From Mobilicoccus caccae (GTDB lineage: Bacteria; Actinomycetota; Actinomycetes; Actinomycetales; Dermatophilaceae): a stretch of DNA of 64,000 nt. Positions 31,312-39,917 of the stretch are shown piece by piece. A model generated the notes under the pieces. It saw nothing but the letters and a program-made list of their open reading frames with translations, was not told the DNA's origin and ran no database searches. The stretch spans positions 3,825,199-3,889,198 of the forward strand of contig NZ_BSUO01000001.1 of NCBI RefSeq assembly GCF_030161635.1. The letters run 5' to 3'. Made by a program: the position numbers and the translations under genes. Position 1 is the stretch's first letter, and the number at the start of each line of letters is the position of its first letter.

Positions 31312-33445
31312 TCAGTTGAGGTCCAGGCCGCGCAGATCGGAGTCGGCCACGCGTCGTTCACCCATCCGGATGGCGCGGAAGAGGCCGAAGAGGAACACCA
31401 GGCCGACGACCCCGCCTGCGGCCAAGAGGATCCATCCGTTGGTGGGCTGCACGCGCACGCTCACGGTGGCGTCCTCGCCGAGGGGGCGCCGGCGGCGGTG
31501 CGCAGCGAGGTCGTCAGGGGGACGACGCCGGCGGCGATGGCCTCGACGTCCAGGCGCACGGTGGCGCGGCTGCGGGGTCGGATCGTCAGCGGCTCGGGGG
31601 TACCGAGGATGTGCAGGCGGGAGGGGCGTCCGGCGACGTCGGCGGTGAGCCGGATGTCGCGCACCTCGACGTCGAGGTCGTTGACGACGGTGATCTGCAG
31701 GGCTCCGTGTTCGGCGAAGAAGTTGACCATGCTCGGCACGATGCGCACCCCCTCGCTGTAGGAGCGCATCCGGTCGGCGAGGGTGTCGTGCGCCTTGGTC
31801 CACACGCCTGCGCGTCCGCGCCAGCGGGCGGAGGTCAGCACCTGTTCGACATCGGGGGGATGAGTCCGTCACCGATCGACGGTCGCAGGCCCGAGGCGAG
31901 TCCGGCGGTGGCGAGCACCTCGCCGACGTTCTCACCGGTCAGCGGCGAGGCGGGGGCCTCCGGACTGGTCCCGGGGTCGGTGACGGGTTCGCGCGTCGCC
32001 GGGGCGGCGACGATGTCCTTGGTGGGGACCCCACTGATCCACGGGGCCGCCTGCAGGGTGCGCACGACCTGGACGATCCCGGCCGTGTCGGGGTCGAGCC
32101 CCCGCTCGGGCAGGAGCAGGAACGACCGATCGAGCCCGGGGGACTCGGCGAGCAGGGCGACGCTGTCGGCGAGGGCGCGCTGGGCGATCGCCGGGGCGGT
32201 TTCCTCGGTGACCTCCGTGAGATCGGTCGAGAGCCGGTCGTCGGCCACGACGATGCGTCGCCCGGCGTCGTCGCGGCGCGAGGCGGTGCCCGTGCGCTCC
32301 GTGTCGGCATCGGAGAGGGATTCGCGCATGAGGACGGCGCCGGGTGAGGACGCGTCAGTGATCGCGCTGCGGATGCGAGAGGTGGAGGAACCCGCAGGCC
32401 AGGCCACCGACAGTGCGGCCCGGTCGGTGCCTGGCACGGTCGTGGGGGTGACGGGTGGCCGGGGCAGGGTCGGCGCCGCGGAGGCCAGGGCGGAGACGTC
32501 GGGATCACCCGGTGGGAGGAACCACACGTCGTTGCCGGTCTCGGCCACTCGGGCGGCGAACGCCGTGCGGGGGTCGGTCTCGGCGGGTGTCGGTGAGGGA
32601 GTGGGCGTCGGGGTCGCCGTCGCGTCGGTCGCCGCCGGAGAGGCTCCGAGCAGACTCGGGTCGGCGACCAGCGTGGCTCCGGTGGCCTCCGCGGCGCGCA
32701 CGGTGCGTTCGGCACGCGAATCCGGCCCGAGCATCCGGGTCCAGGCCTGGGTGCGGGCCTGTGCGTCGCCGGTCAGCAGCGCCGGGTCGGGGTCGGCCGT
32801 CAGCGGCAGGGCCACACCGAGGCGCAGCGGCTCGTACTCCTTGATCACCTGGTAGGGCAGAAAGGTGGCCATCCGGCCGGTCGGCCCGAGACCGGAGACG
32901 GACACCGTGAGCGGCAGGACGCCGTAGGGCCGGGGGAGCCGGAGCTGCTCGGCCGGCAGGGTGACGGCGACGGTGGCGGTGGCGTCGGGAGCGAGCGCGG
33001 TGCCGGTCGTGCGGGCGCGTTCGGGCAGGTCATCGGGCCGAGAGGCGTGGCGAGCGACGTCCTCACGGGTGGCGAGCCGGCCGCCGACCCCGACGGAGAC
33101 GGTGGGTGTGGCGACGTCGTCGGTGGTGTTGCGGACGGTGACGCGCACCGTGACGTCCGTGTCGGGCGCGGCGACGGTCGGTGTGACGTCGGCGAGCGCG
33201 AGGGTGGGCCGCGCGGCTGCCGTGGCGTGGCCGGTGGCGCTCGCACCGAAGGCATCTCCGTGCCGCCCGGAGGGGACGCCGGCCGTGGAGGGTGCCGCGT
33301 GCGCCACCGTCGACGACGCCGGCATCGAGTGGGTCACGCCGCTCGTCACGGCCCCGGCCGATCCCGGCGTGAGGACGGCGCAGGCCGCGAACCCCCAGGC
33401 GAGGGCTCGTCGCACCCGCGTCCTGACGCGTGCGTGCGAGGTCAT
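31312..33445 (-). CDS. DUF6049 family exported membrane-anchored protein (two apparent single-base deletions)
   Basis: This protein has about 711 residues. The signal peptide is RVRRALAWGFAACAVLTPGS AGA. A long extracellular region has Ig-like segments (TVRVTVRNTTDDVATPTVSV). A C-terminal membrane helix (WILLAAGGVVGLVFLFGLFR) precedes the basic tail. It is conserved in actinobacteria between the NUDIX/cca genes and murJ, with no known activity. The frame breaks at G-runs 31854-31859 and 31492-31496. One base at each restores LIPPDVEQVLTSARWRG and GAPLGEDATVSVRVQ. The stop-to-start span then divides by three. Confidence 0.88.
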
Positions 33446-33924
33446 CCCTCCCCGGCCAGCCTCTCCCACGCCAGACGCGCGATGCGGCGCTCGTTGGGAA
33501 ACGTCAGGTGGTTGTGGACCTCGTCGAGGTGGATCCAGGCCACGTCGATGGCCTCCTGGTCGGGATCGTTCTCGATGGTGAGATCACCGCCGGTGGCCTC
33601 GAGCAGGTAGTGGTGGACGATCTTGTGCACCCGCCGGTCGTGCGTGGAGAACCAGTAGTCGATCGTGCCGAGGGTCACCAGGACCCGCCCTTCGATGCCC
33701 GTCTCCTCGGCCACTTCGCGCTCGGCGGTCTCCACGAGGGTCTCGTCGGCCTCCTGATGACCCTTGGGCAGACACCACTCGACACGCCCGGCGCGGTTGC
33801 GGCGGGCGATGACCGCGATGCGCGCGCGCCCGTCGACGACATCGACGACGATGCCACCCGCAGAGGTCTCCAACACCGCAGGCAGCCGCCGCGCAGGGCG
33901 GCTGGGGCGCGGTGAGATGGTCAT
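33442..33924 (-). CDS. NUDIX hydrolase
   Basis: This protein has 160 residues. The Nudix box is fully present in GHQEADETLVETAEREVAEE TGIEG. The domain starts ETSAGGIVVDVVDGRARIAV. MutT/Nudix enzymes hydrolyse nucleoside-diphosphate-linked substrates, but the substrate cannot be told here. It lies between cca and DUF6049/murJ in many actinobacteria. Its stop overlaps the DUF6049 start by four bases. The ATG at 33924 has no clear ribosome site. Confidence 0.9.
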   Translation of the reverse strand: MTISPRPSRPARRLPAVLETSAGGIVVDVVDGRARIAVIARRNRAGRVEWCLPKGHQEADETLVETAEREVAEETGIEGRVLVTLGTIDYWFSTHDRRVHKIVHHYLLEATGGDLTIENDPDQEAIDVAWIHLDEVHNHLTFPNERRIARLAWERLAGEG

Positions 33925-34051
33925 TACGACACTGTAATGGGGTGACCTACCGCCCGCTCCGACCCGCGCCGACGGTGGGGCGGATCGCGGCGAGCCTCGC
34001 GTGTGCTCGTCCCGGCGGCGCCGAGGAGTCCACGGACGTAGGCTCGGGCGC

Positions 34052-34198
34052 ATGAGCGACACCACGCCCGGCACCGAGCGCGACGACACCGACGAGCCCC
34101 GCCTCGAGGACGCACCGACCGAGGAGGTCCCGGCCGCTGCGGGTGGCCACGACGACTCCGCCCCGGAACAGGGTGAAGGGCAGCAGGACTCGCACTGA
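34052..34198 (+). CDS. small acidic hypothetical protein
   Basis: This 48-residue frame starts MSDTTPGTERDDTDEPRLED and continues acidic and Ala/Pro-rich to QGEGQQDSH, with third-position GC typical of neighbours. It has no recognised domain and is probably disordered. A weak GGCTCGGG precedes the ATG. It may be real because the reading frame fills the gap between two diverging genes, but I cannot exclude chance. Confidence 0.35.
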   Translation: MSDTTPGTERDDTDEPRLEDAPTEEVPAAAGGHDDSAPEQGEGQQDSH

Positions 34199-34331
34199 CG
34201 ACGCGTCACGCGGTCGTCAGGCGACGGGACGCGGCTCGAGATCCAGGTCGCGGACCTCCTGTGCCTTCGAGGTCGGGCGCAGGAGCTTGCCGCCACCGCG
34301 TGCCTGTGGGTCGGGCACGAACAGCGCCTCC

Positions 34332-35302
34332 TCAAGCGTCGACCGCGCGCTCCCAGCGGTGGTCCTCCTCGTGGAGGGCATCGACGAAGTGGATGCCGAG
34401 TTCGTCGGAGATCCGCTCGTAGGCGAGTTGTCCGCGGACGCTCGTGCCGTGCTCGTCCAGGCGTGGCCCGAACGTGCCGATGCCGCCGCGTCCCGGCACG
34501 ACGCCGAGGATGCCGCCGCCGACGCCGCTCTTGGCGGGGATGCCCACCTCGGAGACCCAGTCACCGGCGGAGTCGTACATCCCGCACGTCATCATCACGC
34601 TGAGGGCCTGCCGCACGACCTGGCGGGAGAACACCTGCTCCCCGGTCACGGGGTTGCGTCCCCCGGCCGCCAGCCCGGCGCCCATGCGAGCGAGATCGGC
34701 CGTGGTGACGGTGATGGCGCACTGACGCAGGTAGCCGCGGACGACGTCACGCGGTTCGTCCGGAAGGACGTCCAGGGCCCGCAGCATGTGGGCGATCGCC
34801 AGGTTGCGGTCGGCCGAGGCGAACTCGTGCTCGAAGCCCTCCTCGTCCACCTCGAGCCGCCGACCGGCCAGGGCGGAGAACACGTCGAGGATGCGGTCGT
34901 CGCGCTCGTCGGCGTGGGCGTCGGGGCCGCCGATCAGCGCATGGATCGTCATGGCGCCGGCGTTGATCATCGGGTTGTCGGGGCGACCGGTGCCGTCCTC
35001 GACCGAGATCGAGTCGTAGCTCTCGCCGGAGGGTTCGATGTCGACGATGTTCTCGACCGCCTCGAACCCGTGCTCCTCCAGCGCCATCGCGTAGGTGATG
35101 GCCTTGCTGATCGACTGCAGCGGGAACGGGGTGTCGGTGTCACCGGCCGTGAAGAGGGCTCCTCGACCGTCGCGACGGCGATCCCGAACGGTTGGGCGTC
35201 GTCGTCGGCCCGGGGGTGCGGCACCGGGGCGTAGTCGCCCGAGTCGGTCTTCAGTGCCTCGGCGACGATGGCGTCGAGGTGGTCCTGCATCGAATATGGC
35301 AT
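34332..35302 (-). CDS. glsA: Glutaminase (one apparent single-base deletion)
   Basis: This protein has 323 residues. It is a serine-dependent beta-lactamase-like glutaminase converting glutamine to glutamate plus ammonia. The N-terminus is MPYSMQDHLDAIVAEALKTD. The catalytic Ser-x-x-Lys is in FPLQSISKAITYAMAL. Further motifs are PDNPMINAGAMTIHALI and MYDSAGDWVSEVGIPAKSGV. The frame breaks near 35160-35163. One extra base gives ATVEGALFTAGDTDTPFPLQ and restores a length divisible by three. Past the stop, 34200-34330 has an open but unassigned minus-strand frame (PDPQARGGGKLLRPTSK). Confidence 0.9.
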
Positions 35303-35369
35303 GTCGCGACGCTAACGGCACACCTGTCAGGGCGTCGAACGGCCGTCGATCGGCGCCTCCGTGCGCGCG

Positions 35370-35385
35370 TGTTTCACGGGAAACA
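35370..35385. promoter_or_regulatory. parS: parS-like site 3
   Basis: TGTTTCACGGGAAACA differs from the parS consensus at one base. It is intergenic, about 11.5 kb from parS site 2, within the distance where clustered origin-proximal parS sites are usually found. Confidence 0.8.
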
Positions 35386-35483
35386 TCGTCGGCGCACTGC
35401 CCCCGCTCTCGGCACCGGGCACCTCGAGAACGGCCGACCCTGCGGCCCGGGCGTTTCGGGCAGTTCCGGCGACCCGGGCTCGA

Positions 35484-35750
35484 TCAGGCGCTGAACCGGG
35501 CGGCCGAGCGGGCCTTGGCCTTGGCGGCCTCCTCCTCGCGGTCCTTCGGCGGTGCGGTCGTGACGAGCTCCCCGAGGAGGCGGTCGACGACGGCAGCGAT
35601 GTCGGTCACCGCCCGGTCGTAGGCGGTCTCGTTCTTCTTGCTGGGCGCTCCACCTGCGACTTTGCGGACGAACTGCAGGCAGGCCGCGTCGATCTCCTCA
35701 CGGGTGGCCGGAGGCTCGAAGTTGTGGAGCTGACGGATGTTGCGGCACAT
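35484..35750 (-). CDS. DUF2277 domain protein
   Basis: This protein has 88 residues, starting MCRNIRQLHNFEPPATREEI and continuing DAACLQFVRKVAGGAPSKKN, the family's defining segment. A basic/acidic helical tail follows (DREEEAAKAKARSAARFSA). It is a small conserved cytoplasmic protein of unknown function. The ATG at 35750 follows AAGGGA and is at the conserved MCRNI. The longer open frame is not conserved. Confidence 0.9.
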   Translation of the reverse strand: MCRNIRQLHNFEPPATREEIDAACLQFVRKVAGGAPSKKNETAYDRAVTDIAAVVDRLLGELVTTAPPKDREEEAAKAKARSAARFSA

Positions 35751-35822
35751 GAGCGTGTCCCTTCGGGCGGAGCCGTTCCTTCGAAACGTCCCCGCGAGCG
35801 TCCCGCTCACCCGTTGTCGCGG

Positions 35823-36545
35823 TCAACCCCCGACGGCGTCGATCGCCTCCCGCAGGATCGCCGCGAGCTGAGGCCGGTGCGTGATGGGCGCGAGGTGCGT
35901 GGCGCGCGGAATGACGCGGACACGGGCGTCGACGCAGGCACGGGCGTACCGGCGGGTGTCGATGCCGAGCTGGTCGAATCGGCCCGAGACGAGGAACACC
36001 GGGCACGTGAGGTCCGCCAGCTGCCTCGCGCTGGCCTCGGCCGCGGTCGTCGCCCAGGCTGTCGGGAGCACGTCGTACCCCGTCGTTCCCGGCAGGTCGG
36101 CGTCGGCGGCCCCCAGACGACGAAGGACCCTGTTCGTCGCCCTGGCCATGCGATCGGGCCCGACGACACCCAGCGTGCGGGCGAACCCGGAGTAGAGGTG
36201 ACGCAGGATCGGGTGCCGCGTGGGGTCGGCCGCGGCGCCGATGAGGACCAGGGCGTCGATGAGGTCGGGGTGATGTTCGGCGACGGTCGTCGCGACGTAC
36301 CCGCCGAGGCTGTGCCCGGCCAGCACGACCGGCGGACGCGGTACTCGGGCCGCGACCTCCTCCAAGACGTCGGTCACGGCGGCGACCGCAGCCGCACTGG
36401 AGTACTCGGCGCCCGCCCGTTCGCCGTGGCCGGGAAGATCGACGGTCACGAGGTCGGCCTCGGGGATCAGGTCGGCGTATCCGTCCCACTGCCGAGCATC
36501 GAAGCGGGTGCCGTGCACGAGGACGAGAACAGGTCGAACGGCCAT
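35823..36545 (-). CDS. alpha/beta hydrolase
   Basis: This protein has 240 residues. The oxyanion-side motif is LVLVHGTRFDARQWDGYADL. The nucleophile elbow is VLAGHSLGGYVATTVAEHHP (Ser in GHSLGG). The acid is likely in VFLVSGRFDQLGIDTRRYAR, and the His in VIPRATHLAPITHRP. The substrate is unknown; esterase or lipase-like acyl hydrolysis is typical. The start at 36545 (MAVRPVLVL) is chosen over the upstream MGRRVED. Confidence 0.87.
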   Translation of the reverse strand: MAVRPVLVLVHGTRFDARQWDGYADLIPEADLVTVDLPGHGERAGAEYSSAAAVAAVTDVLEEVAARVPRPPVVLAGHSLGGYVATTVAEHHPDLIDALVLIGAAADPTRHPILRHLYSGFARTLGVVGPDRMARATNRVLRRLGAADADLPGTTGYDVLPTAWATTAAEASARQLADLTCPVFLVSGRFDQLGIDTRRYARACVDARVRVIPRATHLAPITHRPQLAAILREAIDAVGG

Positions 36546-36637
36546 GGCCCCAGTGTCTTCGACACGTCGCCCCACACCCAGGGCGCGCAGGGCCCCTCAC
36601 GCGGGGCGCCTCGGTCGGGCCGGGGCAGAATACCGAC

Positions 36638-37003
36638 ATGACGACGCAGCGAGTACGCCCCGACCGTGTCGAGCTCTACTACCGGCTGGTGGACGCGGAC
36701 GACATCGACGGTCTCGTGGAGCTGTTCGCCCCGGACACCGTCTACCGGCGGCCGGGGTACGAGCCGCTCGAGGGGCACGCGGCGTTGCGTGCCTTCTACG
36801 AGGGTGAGCGCGTCATCGACAGCGGCGCCCACACGGTCGACCACATGGTCGTCGGTGAGGAGTCCGTCGCCGTCCACGGGCGGTTCGAGGGCACGCTCCG
36901 CGACGGGTCCGCCGCCTCGCTGCGGTTCGCCGACTTCTACACCTTCGACGAGCAGGGGCGATTCGCCACCCGCGACACGTTCTTCTTCGCGCCGCTGGTC
37001 TGA
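36638..37003 (+). CDS. SnoaL/NTF2-like protein
   Basis: This protein has 121 residues and is one NTF2-like domain: VELYYRLVDADDIDGLVELF, APDTVYRRPGYEPLEGHAAL, HTVDHMVVGEESVAVHGRFE and RFADFYTFDEQGRFATRDTF. The fold covers ketosteroid-isomerase-like enzymes and non-enzymatic binding proteins, so no reaction is assigned. It stands alone between convergent and divergent neighbours. Confidence 0.85.
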   Translation: MTTQRVRPDRVELYYRLVDADDIDGLVELFAPDTVYRRPGYEPLEGHAALRAFYEGERVIDSGAHTVDHMVVGEESVAVHGRFEGTLRDGSAASLRFADFYTFDEQGRFATRDTFFFAPLV

Positions 37004-37027
37004 CCGCCCCGCAGTCTCCGCCTGCCG

Positions 37028-38059
37028 TCAGCCTCGGGCCTCGGCCAACCGGCGCCGGCCTCGGGCGAGCGCCGCGTCGACGAGGCTGCCGCCGTATTCG
37101 CGTGACTCCTCGACGAGTTCGAGCACCCGGTCACCGATGGCGTCGACCGCCTCGGCGAGTTGCTCGTCGGACCACCCCATGGCTCGGGCGTGTTCGTGGA
37201 TGACCCCGCCGCCGTTGGCGACGAAGTCCGGCACGAAGGTGATGCCGCTGCCGAGCAGGTCGGAATCGACGGCCGGGCGGTCGAGGGTGTCGTTGGCGGC
37301 GCCGGCGATGAGGCAGCAGCTCATCCTCGGGACGATCTCGCGAGTGACGACGCGGGCGAGTGCCGCGGGGGCGAAGACGTCGCACTGGGTGGTGACGATC
37401 TTCTTGACGTCGACGACCCGGCCACCGGTCTCCTCGGCGATCTGCTCGGCCCGCGCGGTGTCGACGTCGGCGACGATCACGTCGGCGCCGTCGGCCGCCA
37501 CGAGCCGGGCGAGTTCGCCGCCGACGGACCCGACGCCCTGGACGGCGACGGTGAGTCCGTCGAGGGTGGGGCTGCCGAGGACGCCCTGCACGCCCGCCCG
37601 CATCGCGGCGTAGACCCCGCGGGCGGTCCAGGGCGAGGGGTCGGCCTCGGCGCAGTACGCCGCGGCCCCGCGCTCGCGGATGACGGCCATGTCGGCCGGT
37701 GTCGTGAACATGTCGACGCCGGGGATGTACGACCCGCCGAGGTCGGCGACGGCGTCACCGAAGGCCTCGAACAGCGCCCGGCGTGCGTCGGTGTCGAGTC
37801 GCTGCTCGCCCGTGACGATGACCGATTTCGCGCCGCCGTAGGGCAGGTCGGCGAGGGCGTGCTTGTACGTCATGGCCCGCGCGAGCCGCGCGGCCTCCTC
37901 CATCGCGGCGGCCGCCGAGGGGTAGGGCCGCATCCTCACCCCACCGAATCCCGGTCCGAGAGTGAGGTCGTCCATGGCGATGACCGCTTTCAGCCCCGCC
38001 GTCGCATCACTCACCAGGACGATCTTCTCGGAGGCCCAGGGATCGAATGTGTCGCTCAC
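37028..38059 (-). CDS. Glu/Leu/Phe/Val dehydrogenase (leucine/phenylalanine type)
   Basis: This protein has 343 residues. It is an NAD-dependent oxidative deaminase of amino acids. The dimerisation domain has LGPGFGGVRMRPYPSAAAAM and the catalytic Lys region MTYKHALADLPYGGAKSVIV. The Rossmann domain is VAVQGVGSVGGELARLVAAD, followed by the substrate segment LIAGAANDTLDRPAVDSDLL and the conserved FVANGGGVIHEHARAMG. The length fits leucine or phenylalanine dehydrogenases (about 350) rather than glutamate dehydrogenase. The start is GTG 38059 (VSDTFDPWASEK). Confidence 0.9.
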   Translation of the reverse strand: MSDTFDPWASEKIVLVSDATAGLKAVIAMDDLTLGPGFGGVRMRPYPSAAAAMEEAARLARAMTYKHALADLPYGGAKSVIVTGEQRLDTDARRALFEAFGDAVADLGGSYIPGVDMFTTPADMAVIRERGAAAYCAEADPSPWTARGVYAAMRAGVQGVLGSPTLDGLTVAVQGVGSVGGELARLVAADGADVIVADVDTARAEQIAEETGGRVVDVKKIVTTQCDVFAPAALARVVTREIVPRMSCCLIAGAANDTLDRPAVDSDLLGSGITFVPDFVANGGGVIHEHARAMGWSDEQLAEAVDAIGDRVLELVEESREYGGSLVDAALARGRRRLAEARG

Positions 38060-38283
38060 GCGAGCCACCGTAGGCGACTGCTCCGCGGTGGTGGACGGTA
38101 CGTCCCGCTCTCCTTCGTGAGTCACATCGCTTCGCCGCCCCTCCCGGCCCCGACTCCGGCGACCACACCGGCTCGCCCACGTCCTCCCCGGCGTGCCCCG
38201 GTCGCCTCCACACGACCCGCGCGGGCGCACCTGCCGCGGGGGTCGTGGTGCCGGGCCACGATGTCGACCTACGCTTGGGCACC

Positions 38284-39786
38284 GTGTCGTCCAGTCTCGA
38301 AGTCCTCCTGCGTCAGGCCACCGGCCGCCTCGCGCCCATCCTCCCGTTGTTGACCGAGTTGGGCAGGGCGTTCGGTGAGGACGGTCACGCCCTCGCGTTG
38401 GTCGGTGGTCCGGTGCGCGATGCGTTCCTGGGCCGCGAGAGCCTCGACCTGGACCTGACGACCTCGGCGCGTCCGGACGACACCGAACGCCTCCTGGCGG
38501 CCTGGGGCGACGCGACGTGGGACATGGGTCGCGAGTTCGGCACGATCGGCGCCCGTCGCGGCAGCACGATCGTCGAGGTCACCACCTACCGCGCCGATGC
38601 CTACGACGGCGTGACCCGCAAGCCGGTCGTGGCGTTCGGTGACGACCTGTCCGACGACCTGATCCGCCGCGACTTCACCATCAACGCGATGGCGCTGCGC
38701 CTGCCCGACCTGGACTTCGTGGACCCCCACGGCGGTCTGGCGGATCTCGCGGCCCGGCGTCTGCGCACGCCCGGTCCGGCCGAGGTGTCCTTCGGCGACG
38801 ATCCGCTGCGGATGATGCGCGCCTGCCGGTTCGCGGGGCAGCTCGGGTTCGACGTCGCCGACGATGCGCGCACGGCGATGACCGAGATGGCCGCCTCGCT
38901 GGAGATCGTCTCGGCCGAGCGGGTGCGCGAGGAGTTCAGCAAGTTGATGCTGGCGCCCGATCCGGTGCCGGGTCTGCGGCTGCTGGTCGAGACCGGGCTG
39001 GCCGACGTCATGCTGCCGGAGGTCTCCGGCATGCGACTGACCGTCGATGAGCACAAGCGCCACAAGGACGTCTACGAGCACTCGTTGACGGTGTTGCAGC
39101 AGGCCATCGCCCTGGAGGGGCCGCCGAACGGACCGGTCGACTCGGTGCCCGGCCCCGACCTCGTCCTGCGTCTCGCGGCCCTGCTGCACGACATCGGCAA
39201 GCCCTCCACGCGACGGTTCGACTCCGGCGGCGGGGTGACCTTCCATCATCACGAGGTCGTCGGCGCCAAGATGACGACCAAGCGTCTGCGGGCGTTGCGG
39301 TACGACAAGGAGACCGTCAAGGCCGTGAGCCGGCTCGTGGAGCTGCACCTGCGCTTCCACGGGTACGGCACCGGTGAGTGGACCGATTCGGCCGTCCGTC
39401 GCTACGTCACCGACGCCGGTGACCTCCTGCAGCGTCTGCACCGCCTGACCCGCGCCGACTGCACCACGCGCAACCGGCGCAAGGCCGAGCGGCTCAGCCG
39501 CACGTACGACTCGCTCGAGGAGCGCATCGAGACCCTCATGGAGGCCGAGGAGCTCAAGAAGGTCCGTCCCGAGCTCGACGGCAACGAGATCGGCGAGATC
39601 CTGGGGATCCGGCCCGGTCCGGTGCTCGGGCGCGCCTACAAGCACCTGCTCGCCGTGCGTCTCGATCAGGGCGTCATCGGCCCCGACGCCGCGCGGGCGG
39701 AGTTGCTGCGCTGGTGGTCCGAGCAGCCGGAGTCCGAGGACGCAGCCGCCCTCGACGAGGCCCCGGGCAGCCCGCCGCAGGAGTGA
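38284..39786 (+). CDS. cca: CCA tRNA nucleotidyltransferase
   Basis: This protein has 500 residues. It adds or repairs the 3' CCA of tRNAs, needed here because both tRNA genes lack encoded CCA. The nucleotidyltransferase domain has LVGGPVRDAFLGRESLDLDL with the D-x-D metal site, then RRDFTINAMALRL. The RNA-binding head follows, then an HD domain (AALLHDIGKPSTRRF, FHHHEVVGAKMTTKRL) typical of the actinobacterial form. GTG 38284 (VSSSLEVLLRQ) is chosen; an earlier GTG at 38245 is possible. Confidence 0.94.
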   Translation: MSSSLEVLLRQATGRLAPILPLLTELGRAFGEDGHALALVGGPVRDAFLGRESLDLDLTTSARPDDTERLLAAWGDATWDMGREFGTIGARRGSTIVEVTTYRADAYDGVTRKPVVAFGDDLSDDLIRRDFTINAMALRLPDLDFVDPHGGLADLAARRLRTPGPAEVSFGDDPLRMMRACRFAGQLGFDVADDARTAMTEMAASLEIVSAERVREEFSKLMLAPDPVPGLRLLVETGLADVMLPEVSGMRLTVDEHKRHKDVYEHSLTVLQQAIALEGPPNGPVDSVPGPDLVLRLAALLHDIGKPSTRRFDSGGGVTFHHHEVVGAKMTTKRLRALRYDKETVKAVSRLVELHLRFHGYGTGEWTDSAVRRYVTDAGDLLQRLHRLTRADCTTRNRRKAERLSRTYDSLEERIETLMEAEELKKVRPELDGNEIGEILGIRPGPVLGRAYKHLLAVRLDQGVIGPDAARAELLRWWSEQPESEDAAALDEAPGSPPQE

Positions 39787-39917
39787 TGCCCGACCCGCGA
39801 TGGTCACGCGAAGGCCCCCGCGACCGATGAGACGAGGGGATGAATGCGTCGTCCCGGGCGTTCAGACATGGGCGTCATAGTGTTGCGGGAATCGGACCGA
39901 GCAGGAAGAGGATCGAC

